Below, in pieces: positions 1 through 7,310 of a stretch of 64,000 nucleotides of DNA (the first letter of the stretch is position 1; the number at the start of each line of letters is the position of its first letter). The notes under the pieces were generated by a model that did not search any database, was not told the DNA's origin, and saw nothing but the letters and a program-made list of their open reading frames with translations. A program made the translations under genes and the position numbers. The DNA comes from Bacillota bacterium (GTDB lineage: Bacteria; Bacillota; Clostridia; Oscillospirales; Acutalibacteraceae): assembly GCA_023458755.1 (NCBI GenBank), contig JAEWYE010000019.1, positions 1 through 64,000 on the forward strand, read 5' to 3'.

Positions 1-120
1 GCTCTGTAGTGTGCCTGTCTCCTCAAGCATATTCTAACAAATTTTGTATAGCTGCGTCAGGGGCAATGGTTTCATTCCCTTTTGTGCCTTGAAGCGCAGC
101 GGAAAGGAATGGTCATAATA

Positions 121-339
121 ATGAAAACGCTTGAAGAAGTTATCGACTACCCAAGTGAAGTGCTTATAGCTACTGACATTGCGGACATTATTCATATTGG
201 GGCGCAGGACATTCGCAATCAAGCAAGAAAAGACCTGTCAAAGCTGGGGTTTCCAGTAATTATATCAAAAAAGAGCGTGAAAATTCCAAAGCAACCCTTT
301 ATCAAATTTATGCGCGGTGAATTGCCATATATAAAATAA
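121..339 (+). CDS. small phage-type protein, unknown function
   Basis: This encodes about 72 residues. The start at 121 is preferred because a GGAAAGG run lies about 13 bases upstream; an in-frame ATG at 109 has no room for a ribosome-binding site. The central part (IADIIHIGAQDIRNQARKD) could form a helix-turn-helix, which suggests a small DNA-binding or excisionase-like protein, but no family is firmly recognised. The charged C-terminus is rich in lysine. It lies in the mobile element, pointing opposite to the replication operon. Confidence 0.55.
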   Translation: MKTLEEVIDYPSEVLIATDIADIIHIGAQDIRNQARKDLSKLGFPVIISKKSVKIPKQPFIKFMRGELPYIK

Positions 340-511
340 GAAAATACTAAACTTTAATTTTTGCGGGCTATGTTAAGCATAGACCGCTTTTTTTCGCGTT
401 CTTTTGCTATTGGTAGGCAATATAATATAAATCATGTAAGTTTTACCATTCGGAATAAAAGTGGCTTGTATGCCATCATAGACGATAACATCAATGAACG
501 GAGGAACAATT

Positions 512-781
512 ATGAATATGCCGCAACCCATTATTGATAGTCTTGCCGAACTTGACAAATTGGTGGAAGAAAATCCGAAGTATATACCCCTTACAAGACT
601 TGCAAGGTTTTTAGGAGTAACCGATGACGGCTTACGGGCTGTAATAGAAAACGGTCGCTGCCCTTTCGGAATTGGCTGGCAACGCATGGGCGCAGCAAAC
701 AGAGGCTTTAAAATTCCAACAGTCACATTTTATATGTGGTATACGCAAGGTGCCGGAATAAAATATAACAATTTTAAATAG
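512..781 (+). CDS. small phage-type protein, unknown function
   Basis: This encodes about 89 residues. The start at 512 is chosen because a GGAGG lies seven bases upstream; the in-frame ATG at 494 lies before that site. The segment LTRLARFLGVTDDGLRAVIENG resembles a helix-turn-helix of the kind seen in small phage regulators. The following segment with GWQRMGAANRGFKIPTVTF may be a second folded part. It is followed by a strong hairpin. Function is not recognised. Confidence 0.6.
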   Translation: MNMPQPIIDSLAELDKLVEENPKYIPLTRLARFLGVTDDGLRAVIENGRCPFGIGWQRMGAANRGFKIPTVTFYMWYTQGAGIKYNNFK

Positions 782-804
782 ACTATAATTTCTTGTGGAA
801 GATA

Positions 805-838
805 AGCACCTCGTACCATAAGGCATGAGGTGCTTTAT
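805..838. terminator. bidirectional terminator hairpin
   Basis: A perfect 8-bp stem (AGCACCTC / GAGGTGCT) with a 14-base loop is followed by a short T run. It separates the rightward gene ending at 781 from the end of the leftward operon at 874. Confidence 0.6.
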
Positions 839-873
839 AATCCTCTTTGGCTTAGATTCTATTTCTAAGCCGT

Positions 874-1485
874 TTATTGTGCAGTGCTTAAGTTTTGCAG
901 GGCAGTGAGTTTTGAATTCAATATGGTAAGCCAGAATGAATTGTCTGCGGAAAAGATGTCTCTATTTGCAAGGCTTTCAATATCAGATACCAACACATTC
1001 AGAACTCGTTTTAATTTTGAATCGCTTGGGCCGTCGATATATCCGGGCATCTTGGTTTCATCAAACTGTGCAACGGCGGTATTATCGCAATATTCCTCTG
1101 CAATGTTGATTAACGCCCGGTACATAACTTCGGATGTTTGGAATGGGGCAAACAGAACAATCAAATCATCAGTGCTGAGATTTTTACCAACGGCTTTCAT
1201 AATTGCAATTGCATTCTGAAATTGTGCTGCATTTGTGCCGGTTACGAACCCATCATTTGCAATAACGTTTCCTGTGAATTCCTCATACAATGAGCGTAAC
1301 TTTTCGCTGCTGCTAATAACGGCGTTTTTAAAAGCTGATTTTGCTTGGCTAACCTGTGTACTCTTGAAACTGTCGGATGCATCATTATTGCCGGTTGCCG
1401 CTTCAATGATGCTTTCTGCTTTGTTTTGCTCTGAAATAAGTCCTTCAATAATTGTAGTCATTTTGCTGATAACTTCTAATGCCAT
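874..1485 (-). CDS. hypothetical mobile-element protein, 203 aa
   Basis: This is the last gene of the leftward operon. An AGAGGT ribosome-binding site lies about ten bases before the ATG. The protein is mostly predicted helical, acidic to neutral, and rich in Ser, Ala and Asn, with no signal peptide or membrane segment. Residues 1-80 look like a helical bundle. No motif is recognised. Its position after the sigma factor and the HTH protein suggests a late or element-specific function. Codon use and spacing match its neighbours. Confidence 0.7.
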   Translation of the reverse strand: MALEVISKMTTIIEGLISEQNKAESIIEAATGNNDASDSFKSTQVSQAKSAFKNAVISSSEKLRSLYEEFTGNVIANDGFVTGTNAAQFQNAIAIMKAVGKNLSTDDLIVLFAPFQTSEVMYRALINIAEEYCDNTAVAQFDETKMPGYIDGPSDSKLKRVLNVLVSDIESLANRDIFSADNSFWLTILNSKLTALQNLSTAQ

Positions 1486-1511
1486 AATAAAATACCTCTT
1501 TTTTATAAATT

Positions 1512-1790
1512 TTAGTCTGCTATGATTATGCTTTTGGGAAACACTTCCCGGAATACTGGAATTGAATATGCTATGTCTTTGCCTCTTTCAAAGTGAATGG
1601 CAATGGGCTGCGCCTTTCGGCAATCAGCAGCGGGAAGGGTACCTTCTGTTCCAAAGATAGCAGCCACACACGCCATATGCCCGCCTGTGTATTTGTGTGA
1701 AGTACCATTGTCATAATTAACCGTAAAGGCCACACGGTCAAGCAGGGCGTTCTCAAGCCGTGTCAGTCGGAGTGTTATATCTTGGCTCAT
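1512..1790 (-). CDS. hypothetical small mobile-element protein
   Basis: This encodes about 92 residues starting MSQDITLRL. The start at 1790 has a GGAGGT nine bases upstream; a longer in-frame start at 1826 would lie deep inside the preceding gene and has no such site. The first 20 residues look like a short coiled coil, followed by a compact beta-rich part containing NYDNGTSHKYTGGH. Function unknown. It overlaps the preceding 49-residue gene by 38 bases, which suggests translational coupling. Confidence 0.6.
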   Translation of the reverse strand: MSQDITLRLTRLENALLDRVAFTVNYDNGTSHKYTGGHMACVAAIFGTEGTLPAADCRKAQPIAIHFERGKDIAYSIPVFREVFPKSIIIAD

Positions 1791-1902
1791 TGCTTTGTAC
1801 CTCCAATTCTTGGACACGATCTTCAAGGCTGCTAACCTTATTGGTTAATTGAAGTACCGTTTCGGCAAGCTGTATAACACGCTCGGTTAAATCATTATTC
1901 AT
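1753..1902 (-). CDS. small coiled-coil protein, 49 aa
   Basis: The start at 1902 (MNNDLTERVIQLAE) has a GGAGGTG ribosome-binding site at good spacing; a longer frame from 1938 lacks one. Leu and Val recur with heptad spacing over residues 5-35, so the protein is probably a short coiled coil that oligomerises or binds a partner. It overlaps both neighbours. Function unknown. Confidence 0.5.
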   Translation of the reverse strand: MNNDLTERVIQLAETVLQLTNKVSSLEDRVQELEVQSNEPRYNTPTDTA

Positions 1903-2293
1903 TGTAATCACCTCCTTTGTCGTCATATGCCTTTTCAAGGGCGTTCAGGCGTGTAATTATTTCATCCTGTTCGCGCAGTTTGAATGCCATTTCAAGAAGT
2001 GCCTTTGCTGCAGATACCTTTTGCGCTTCCGGTGTTGTATCCTTACCCATAACATCAGTAAGGGCTTTAACTGCTTTTGAAGAAATAGCCGCGAGATTGT
2101 TTGATGCTGTGGTGAGTGCTTCACTTTTAACGCGTGCCACAATCTGCTGAAACTCTGGCTCCTGCCGCCAACGGTAAAGTGTAGTTTGTGAAATGCCTGC
2201 TGCTGTGGCTGCTTCTGTGACAGTTTGGCAGGATATTAAGGCAAGTGCAGCAGCTTCACGTTTTCGGCTTTTTTTACTTCCGTAATCATTCAA
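1895..2293 (-). CDS. phage HTH protein, small-terminase-like
   Basis: The N-terminal part (about residues 8-45) contains a clear helix-turn-helix: AALALISCQTVTEAATAAG followed by ISQTTLYRWRQEPEF. The rest is a long helical stretch rich in Ala and Lys with a conserved-looking KALLEMAFKLREQDEI segment. This layout matches the phBC6A51-type HTH proteins of Firmicutes phages, related to small terminase or phage regulatory proteins. It overlaps the sigma-factor gene by four bases and the coiled-coil gene by eight. A packaging role would need a large terminase, and none is visible. Confidence 0.65.
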   Translation of the reverse strand: MNDYGSKKSRKREAAALALISCQTVTEAATAAGISQTTLYRWRQEPEFQQIVARVKSEALTTASNNLAAISSKAVKALTDVMGKDTTPEAQKVSAAKALLEMAFKLREQDEIITRLNALEKAYDDKGGDYNE

Positions 2294-3099
2294 ATGTATT
2301 CACCTACTTCCAAATTCGGCGATAATGCCTTTTTCAATTTATTTATAAGCTGTTCCTGCTGGTCTGCCGCTCTCTCGGTAGAACTCATGCCAGTATTTCT
2401 AAAAGACTGTATGCCGGTACCGCGAAGGGAATAGCTTTCCATTTCATCATATAAGAATGGTATTAATGTCCTTGCAATCTTTGGCTTACGGAATACCCGG
2501 AGTGCTTTTGCTTCACACTGCCGAACATGTTCTCTTGTGTGGCCTGTTATATTGCCGATGTCGTTTAAGGTTCGTTTCTCATAATACCGGCATTGAATAA
2601 CTGTGCGCTGCTCCGGTGCTAACTGCTCCATACCCTTTTCAAGTGCATTATGTAAAGCGCTGTGATAACCTTTTTCAAGAATTTCCTCAAATGGTGCTTC
2701 TGAATTATCATCCTTAATCGCATCACTTAACAATAAGGTTTCATCTTCTGCCCCTATGGGTTCATCAAGGCTCTTTGCATTGTTGAGTGGCTCATTCTTC
2801 ATCTTGCTGGTCCGGTTGCCTGTGAGGGCGTTGTAACGATTTAAGAATGGGTAATCTATGTATGTAAGAAATTTATATCCGCTCTCCGGCTTGTACCCCT
2901 TTACCGCGTCCAGCATTGCAAAATAGCCCTCTTGAATCAGATCATCCAGTTCCACCCCGCAGCGGGAGCATTTGATTGCAAACTCTCTATAAAATCTGTT
3001 TGCCTTTGATTTGATGAATTTCTCAACTTGGCTGTATAACTCTGAAATGTATTCCTTATGCCCTTGCTGAATCAACACTGCTAATTCCTCATTTGTCAT
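2290..3099 (-). CDS. sigma-70 family RNA polymerase sigma factor
   Basis: This encodes about 269 residues. The start at 3099 is favoured by GAGGGCGG seven bases upstream; the in-frame ATG at 3120 includes that site inside the gene. Region 2 lies around residues 20-100, with ELDDLIQEGYFAMLDAVKGY and YKFLTYIDYPF. Region 4 lies around 165-205, with LAPEQRTVIQCRYYEKRTLNDIG-type helices and a helix-turn-helix ending in EHVRQCEAKALRVFR. Regions 1.1 and 3 appear absent. A CSRCG motif sits just before region 2.2. It probably redirects host RNA polymerase to element promoters; the target promoters are not identified. Confidence 0.85.
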   Translation of the reverse strand: MTNEELAVLIQQGHKEYISELYSQVEKFIKSKANRFYREFAIKCSRCGVELDDLIQEGYFAMLDAVKGYKPESGYKFLTYIDYPFLNRYNALTGNRTSKMKNEPLNNAKSLDEPIGAEDETLLLSDAIKDDNSEAPFEEILEKGYHSALHNALEKGMEQLAPEQRTVIQCRYYEKRTLNDIGNITGHTREHVRQCEAKALRVFRKPKIARTLIPFLYDEMESYSLRGTGIQSFRNTGMSSTERAADQQEQLINKLKKALSPNLEVGEYI

Positions 3100-3175
3100 T
3101 GACAACCGCCCTCGTTTCACTGTATAATAAGTTTACATAATATTGAATGGTCGCTTTCGAAAGAGGGCGACTGTT

Positions 3176-3448
3176 TTATTTTTGTTGCGGTGCTATGGTT
3201 CCTTTTACTGCTTCAAATATAGCGGGGAATAGGTTATCATCCTCGGCACTACTGCCGGGTAAAATATAATCAACCACCTTTTCATGTGGGTTACGCTTGG
3301 CATAATCTGCGCCCTCGGTTGTCATATCCTCAATTACTCGGAATAAGTCGCCGCGTTCCCGGTGCCCATCTTCAAAAACAAATATCTCTATGAATCCTTT
3401 TGGACGGTTTTCAAGTGCCTGCAATCTCGCTAAAATACTATTTGTCAT
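3176..3448 (-). CDS. hypothetical mobile-element protein, 90 aa
   Basis: A GGTGG ribosome-binding site precedes the ATG at 3448. The first 15 residues (MTNSILARLQALENR) resemble the short N-terminal coiled coil of the 49-residue neighbour. A small beta segment with FIEIFVFEDGHRERG follows. The protein is acidic. No family is recognised. The 13-base gap to the upstream small gene places it in the same operon. Confidence 0.6.
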   Translation of the reverse strand: MTNSILARLQALENRPKGFIEIFVFEDGHRERGDLFRVIEDMTTEGADYAKRNPHEKVVDYILPGSSAEDDNLFPAIFEAVKGTIAPQQK

Positions 3449-3460
3449 GTTCTCACCACC

Positions 3461-3634
3461 TTATAGTTTTAATGCTGCTGAAAGTTGTTTCACTGCCTGC
3501 TGATATTCCGTATCGTCAATATCCAAACATTGTAATTCGGATTTTAAGCACTCATAGCCGGCATATCTTTTTAAGAATCCGCGCCGCGAATATCTTTTTG
3601 CTCTTGAAATAATTTGTTGAACTGCATCCGGCAT
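3461..3634 (-). CDS. hypothetical 57-aa basic protein
   Basis: This short frame fills the gap between the helicase gene and the 90-residue gene. Reading leftward from 3634 it runs MPDAVQQIISRAKRYSRRG to a TAA at 3461, with GGGAGGG six bases before the ATG. The N-terminal half is strongly basic and the C-terminal half is helical. The exact fit between neighbours (two bases after the helicase stop, 12 bases before the next start) and the good ribosome-binding site support a real gene. Function unknown. Confidence 0.6.
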   Translation of the reverse strand: MPDAVQQIISRAKRYSRRGFLKRYAGYECLKSELQCLDIDDTEYQQAVKQLSAALKL

Positions 3635-3636
3635 TG

Positions 3637-4857
3637 TTAGCCCTCCCTATAACGTGTTTCCATTTCTGAAAAGCGTTGTCTTTGCCCGTCAAATGCCAAT
3701 TGTATTCTTCCGGTGCGGCCTTCTTTATTTTTCGCAATAATCAATTCCCGCTGATCCTGTTTATCATCATTGTAATTTAAAAGCAGAATTGTATCCGCGT
3801 CCTGCTCATATGCGCCACTATCGCGCAAATTTGTCATATCAGGTGTACTCTTTCCGTCGCGGTTTAACTGCGATAAAGCGATCACGGTAATTCCGCACTG
3901 CTGCGCTAATGTGTGCAGGGAATTTGATGTATTGGTTGCCTTTTCATATGTGCTTTTTCCCTCGGATTTGATAAGCCCCGCATAATCCACAAAGATAATT
4001 TCTGAATGAAGTTGTATCGCCTTGCTTTTGATTTGCTCAACGGTGAAGCCTGCAGCCTGTACAACAGCGAATTTTAGCTGGTGAAATTGGTCAAAACTGT
4101 TTGTAATGTCTGCCCACTGCGCTTCTGAAATGCTATTGGTTTTTATGCTTGAAAGCGGTGTGCGTGTATAGGTAGAAATTAATCTGTCAAACACCTTGCT
4201 TGGTTTTGTTTCAAGAGAAAAATATGCAATTCGGTTTTGCTGTGCCATGTGTAGCATGATTTGCAATGTCAAAGCCGTTTTGCCTGCTGATGGACGCCCG
4301 CCAACAATCACATAGTCCCCGCGGTCGATATAAGTGAACCTATCAAGATTTGAAAAGCCGGTTTTTATGTATACTTTCGCTTTATCCTGCGTTTCGCAAA
4401 ACTGCAAAAATCCCTGTTCGGCTGAAACTGTTTCTTCACCGGTTCCAGTATCAAAGCACTGCAAAACATTTGAGGCAATCTCTTGACATTTTGTGTCGCC
4501 CTCGTCACCGTCTAAGGCTTCCAATAGTTCAGCAGCCTTATTGTATGCTCTGATTTTTTGCGCTCTCTCGTGGACAAGCTGCGCGTATTCTGTACAATGG
4601 CTGATTGAAGGGACAGCAGCGGCGGCTGTTAAGACGGTAGTTTTATACTCATTGCCAACAAGGGAAAGAATTGTTACCACATCAATCGGCTTATTTGCTT
4701 TGTATAACTGATTGCAGGCTGTGTACAGTGTCCTAAATTCAGGTACATAAAAATCATTTGGTGAAATAATTGAAACTATCAGCGGCATTGTCTTGGCTGC
4801 ATCCATGAGTATTGCGGCAAGAACTGCCTGCTCCGCTTCATAATTTGCTTTTAGCAT
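3637..4857 (-). CDS. DnaB-like replicative DNA helicase
   Basis: This 406-residue protein has the DnaB N-terminal helical domain (about residues 5-100) and a RecA-type helicase domain (about 160-395). Walker A is GGRPSAGKTA near residue 190. Walker B is IIFVDYAG. IALSQLNRDG and RDSGAYEQDADTILLL are further DnaB motifs. It is slightly shorter than host DnaB (about 440-470), as is common for phage helicases. It follows the replisome organiser with a seven-base overlap, so the two probably form the element's own replication module. The start is the ATG at 4857. Confidence 0.9.
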   Translation of the reverse strand: MLKANYEAEQAVLAAILMDAAKTMPLIVSIISPNDFYVPEFRTLYTACNQLYKANKPIDVVTILSLVGNEYKTTVLTAAAAVPSISHCTEYAQLVHERAQKIRAYNKAAELLEALDGDEGDTKCQEIASNVLQCFDTGTGEETVSAEQGFLQFCETQDKAKVYIKTGFSNLDRFTYIDRGDYVIVGGRPSAGKTALTLQIMLHMAQQNRIAYFSLETKPSKVFDRLISTYTRTPLSSIKTNSISEAQWADITNSFDQFHQLKFAVVQAAGFTVEQIKSKAIQLHSEIIFVDYAGLIKSEGKSTYEKATNTSNSLHTLAQQCGITVIALSQLNRDGKSTPDMTNLRDSGAYEQDADTILLLNYNDDKQDQRELIIAKNKEGRTGRIQLAFDGQRQRFSEMETRYREG

Positions 4858-5540
4858 AAATACGGTAACTCCTTTCCCTGTGAAGTTGCGCCGGTATCCG
4901 GTTCATCTTCCCAGCGCTTTTGATTTAACCAAGTAGCCGGGTTTGGTATATATTGCCCGCAGTCCTTTTTCCACTGTTCAGACTGTAATTGAATTTCAAT
5001 GGCTTTCAGCATGGTATTTAGTAGTGCATCATCAGGCTTGTATTTTTTGAATGCCTTTTCTGCTGCACCCTTTCCAACCTTTTTAGGGTACATTTTCCAA
5101 AAAGTATCGAATGCATCATTTTCCCCATTTGATGGGGATATAGAGGGTTTATGTTTAGTTTCGTTTCGTTTAGTTAATGTGCAACCAACTTGTAAACCAC
5201 TTTGTACACCATCTTGTATGCTATCTTGTACACCAACTTGTAAACTAGCTTGTACACTTTTTGACATAGTGGTTAATTTATAAGATGTTGCCTTTGTGCC
5301 ATTACTGCGAAAATCAATGACATTTAATTGCTTCAAAACATTACGTGCCTTAACTATGCCTTGTCTTGACAAGCCACTGTTTAATTCAAGCGATATGTTA
5401 GCGACTGTAAACCACTCTATCCAGTTGCATCTATTGTTTATGTACATGAGTGCATACCATAAAGCAATTTGCCCCGTGGATAACTGTTTATCTTGCACAA
5501 GTTCATGAAATGCTCGAATTTCGGCTATGTAGTTCTTCAT
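4851..5540 (-). CDS. replisome organiser / replication initiator with internal iterons
   Basis: This encodes 229 residues. The N-terminal part (about 1-90) is a winged-helix replication-initiator fold (STGQIALWYALMYINNR, GLSRQGIVKARNVLKQL). A repeat-encoded linker (about 92-118, alternating SLQVGVQD-type units) follows. The C-terminal part contains FDTFWKMYPKKVGKGAAEKA and YIPNPATWLNQKRWEDE, a tail found in many phage DnaD-like or replisome-organiser proteins. The linker DNA consists of 12-bp direct repeats, a typical origin placement for such initiators. It likely binds the origin and loads the adjacent helicase. Confidence 0.8.
   Translation of the reverse strand: MKNYIAEIRAFHELVQDKQLSTGQIALWYALMYINNRCNWIEWFTVANISLELNSGLSRQGIVKARNVLKQLNVIDFRSNGTKATSYKLTTMSKSVQASLQVGVQDSIQDGVQSGLQVGCTLTKRNETKHKPSISPSNGENDAFDTFWKMYPKKVGKGAAEKAFKKYKPDDALLNTMLKAIEIQLQSEQWKKDCGQYIPNPATWLNQKRWEDEPDTGATSQGKELPYLC
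5187..5258. repeat. six 12-bp iterons, candidate replication origin
   Basis: Six consecutive 12-bp units lie at 5187, 5199, 5211, 5223, 5235 and 5247, each built around the core TTGTA. Examples are AACTTGTAAACC, ATCTTGTACACC and AGCTTGTACACT. They lie inside the replisome-organiser gene in frame, so each repeat encodes four residues of the linker. Iterons inside the initiator gene are the known origin arrangement in several Firmicutes phages. Confidence 0.7.
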
Positions 5541-5551
5541 GCTGCACCCAC

Positions 5552-5803
5552 TTATGCCCTTAATTTTTCATTTACTGGACGAATACCGGCTGTTTCGCTT
5601 AGCTGATCAGATTCCCCGGATTCCAAAAAATTGATAAGTGAATTCATAGACACGAGAATTCTTCTTCCTGCTCGAACTGATTTTACCTTGCCTGAAAGAA
5701 CCCACTGCCGAATTGCATATTCATGAACATCATTCGGGCCAATCCGCTTTGTAAGTTCTGCGCCTGCATTTTTAAGGAATACCATTTGTCTTTGCTGCTC
5801 CAA
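5552..5803 (-). CDS. excisionase-like small DNA-binding protein
   Basis: This encodes about 83 residues. The best start is the TTG at 5803, six bases after AAGGTG and one base after the upstream stop; GTG at 5812 or ATG at 5785 are alternatives. The segment HEYAIRQWVLSGKVKSVRAG followed by RRILVSMNSLINFLES is the winged-helix pattern of excisionase/MerR-type proteins, where an adapted wing carries the RAGRR turn. It may act as an excisionase with the integrase or as an early regulator. Confidence 0.65.
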   Translation of the reverse strand: MEQQRQMVFLKNAGAELTKRIGPNDVHEYAIRQWVLSGKVKSVRAGRRILVSMNSLINFLESGESDQLSETAGIRPVNEKLRA

Positions 5804-5804
5804 C

Positions 5805-5993
5805 TTATTCACCTTCTTTTAGTTTTGCAATGATAGCACGAACAGATGATTTTTCTTCTGCTGAGAAATCATGCCTGAGTTTGCGGCTGAAATTACTATC
5901 ATTCATTCCTCCATTAAAACGCTCTGCAATTTGCCATAATTTCACGCCTGCTTCTTTTGCTTCCTGTATTATGTCTAAATTTGCCCTTTTCAT
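5805..5993 (-). CDS. small HTH phage regulator
   Basis: This is the first gene of the leftward operon, 62 residues, with an AGGAAG ribosome-binding site nine bases before the ATG. The order of short helices (IIQEAKEAGVKLWQIAERF, then NDSNFSRKLRHDFSAEEK) fits a compact Cro-like or phage-type helix-turn-helix protein. Its location facing the divergent control region suggests an early regulator. No specific family is certain. Confidence 0.6.
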   Translation of the reverse strand: MKRANLDIIQEAKEAGVKLWQIAERFNGGMNDSNFSRKLRHDFSAEEKSSVRAIIAKLKEGE

Positions 5994-6187
5994 ATATATG
6001 GACTTCCTTTCAGCTTGTTTTTGTTTGTGCTCAGTCTGTACTTTCGGTTTCCTGCGCCCTGCCTCCCATCGGAGACCTTATTACGCGTATTTCAAGCCGA
6101 TACTATGTACCAATTAAGTTAAGGGCGAGCATTAATGCACACTATCCAAAACGCTTGTATTCTATTTGCTAGACGATTAAATTGTTG

Positions 6188-6260
6188 TTGTAATTAATTG
6201 TTTCCTGTGTTATAATAATAGCAATGATAACAACAAAGTTCAATTGTAAATTGTAGTTAT
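6188..6260 (+). promoter_or_regulatory. promoter with downstream operator-like inverted repeat
   Basis: TTGTAA (6188-6193) and TATAAT (6211-6216) are separated by 17 bases. Just after the expected start site lies an imperfect inverted repeat, ATAACAACAA (6227-6236) and TTGTAGTTAT (6251-6260), differing in one position. This would drive the DUF6076-type gene and the integrase, with binding of a regulator at the repeat as a likely control. The leftward promoter of the divergent operon was not clearly found. Confidence 0.6.
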
Positions 6261-6290
6261 TGTAATTTGAATAACAAAGGAAACAATTTT

Positions 6291-7310
6291 GTGGATAGTT
6301 ATATGGACAGTAAATTGCAGCTTGAATTTACGGCAATAGGAGAATCAAAGAACACAGGACAGGCGACGTTAATCAGCTCCGAATCGCCCTTTATAATGCG
6401 TTTTAATTTCGAGACGGCTCTATGTGATTTTTTGACTTTGCAACGCAATGCAAAAAGTAAAGCTATCTCAAAAGTTTTAGATACAGGGGAAAAGCACCTC
6501 TTTTTTACCCTTGATTGGCGAGCATGTGAAGAAGATTTCCCACAGCAAATTAATATAAATGATTATGATAATGAAAATGAAACACGTTTACCAGATATTG
6601 ACTACGCTTACGCATTCATTAAAAATTATTTTGCACTGAGTGATACCAATACTAATATGTTCTCATTGGAAACATTCTGCTATTATTTAAACAGAAGGGA
6701 AATACTAATTCCACAAAGCGGTATAGATTTTGATCTTTCGAATTTTAGTAAGGATTTAACATCTAAATATAAAGATATTATGCTGACACTTAATAATGCG
6801 GAAAAAGATTTTATCGCAATGGCAGAAGAATTGAAATATTTACGACATCACAGTAAAAAACTCAAAAGGACAATAACCTATTATTGTAATTCTCTGATGG
6901 ATGTTTTAGTAGCAATTATATACGAAATATTAAAATGCGGAAAAATATTTAAGAAATGTGAGAATTGTGGAAAATGGTTTGTTCCAGTAAAAACTGATGA
7001 AAAGTATTGCTCCAGGAAAAGCCCACAATATCCTCAACATAATTGCAAAGAGGCGGTTAAATATATAAAGCAATTAGAACGGGAAAAAGAAAGGCCCGTA
7101 CAATATCTTTATAAAAAGGTATATAACACAATCTATAACAAAGGCGATACGAAGGCACTCAACGGATTTATGAATGCAGCAACAGAATGGAAGGAAAAAA
7201 TAAAGAGTGGGGAAAAGTCAACTGAAGATTATGTTGAATGGCTAAATGGCTTTTTTGTAAGAAAAATGAAAGAAGGTAAGTGCAATGGCGACAATTCAAA
7301 AGCGCGGTGA
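6291..7310 (+). CDS. DUF6076-type zinc-ribbon protein
   Basis: This encodes about 339 residues. GTG at 6291 is chosen because AAAGGAAA lies at proper spacing; an in-frame TTG at 6267 lies upstream of that site. The C-terminal region has a putative zinc-binding cluster: CENCGKWFV, a Cys in KYCSRK and a Cys in HNCKEA. A long charged helix follows. This resembles DUF6076 and CGNR-like proteins often encoded next to integrases in Firmicutes mobile elements. The function is unknown; a regulatory or RNA/DNA-binding role is plausible. The integrase gene overlaps its end by 26 bases. Confidence 0.65.
   Translation: MDSYMDSKLQLEFTAIGESKNTGQATLISSESPFIMRFNFETALCDFLTLQRNAKSKAISKVLDTGEKHLFFTLDWRACEEDFPQQININDYDNENETRLPDIDYAYAFIKNYFALSDTNTNMFSLETFCYYLNRREILIPQSGIDFDLSNFSKDLTSKYKDIMLTLNNAEKDFIAMAEELKYLRHHSKKLKRTITYYCNSLMDVLVAIIYEILKCGKIFKKCENCGKWFVPVKTDEKYCSRKSPQYPQHNCKEAVKYIKQLEREKERPVQYLYKKVYNTIYNKGDTKALNGFMNAATEWKEKIKSGEKSTEDYVEWLNGFFVRKMKEGKCNGDNSKAR

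Noticed and set aside
1..89. End of a gene entering from the left
   Set aside because: One plus-strand frame stays open from the edge to a TGA near 89, but 28 residues without a recognisable motif are not enough to call a gene.
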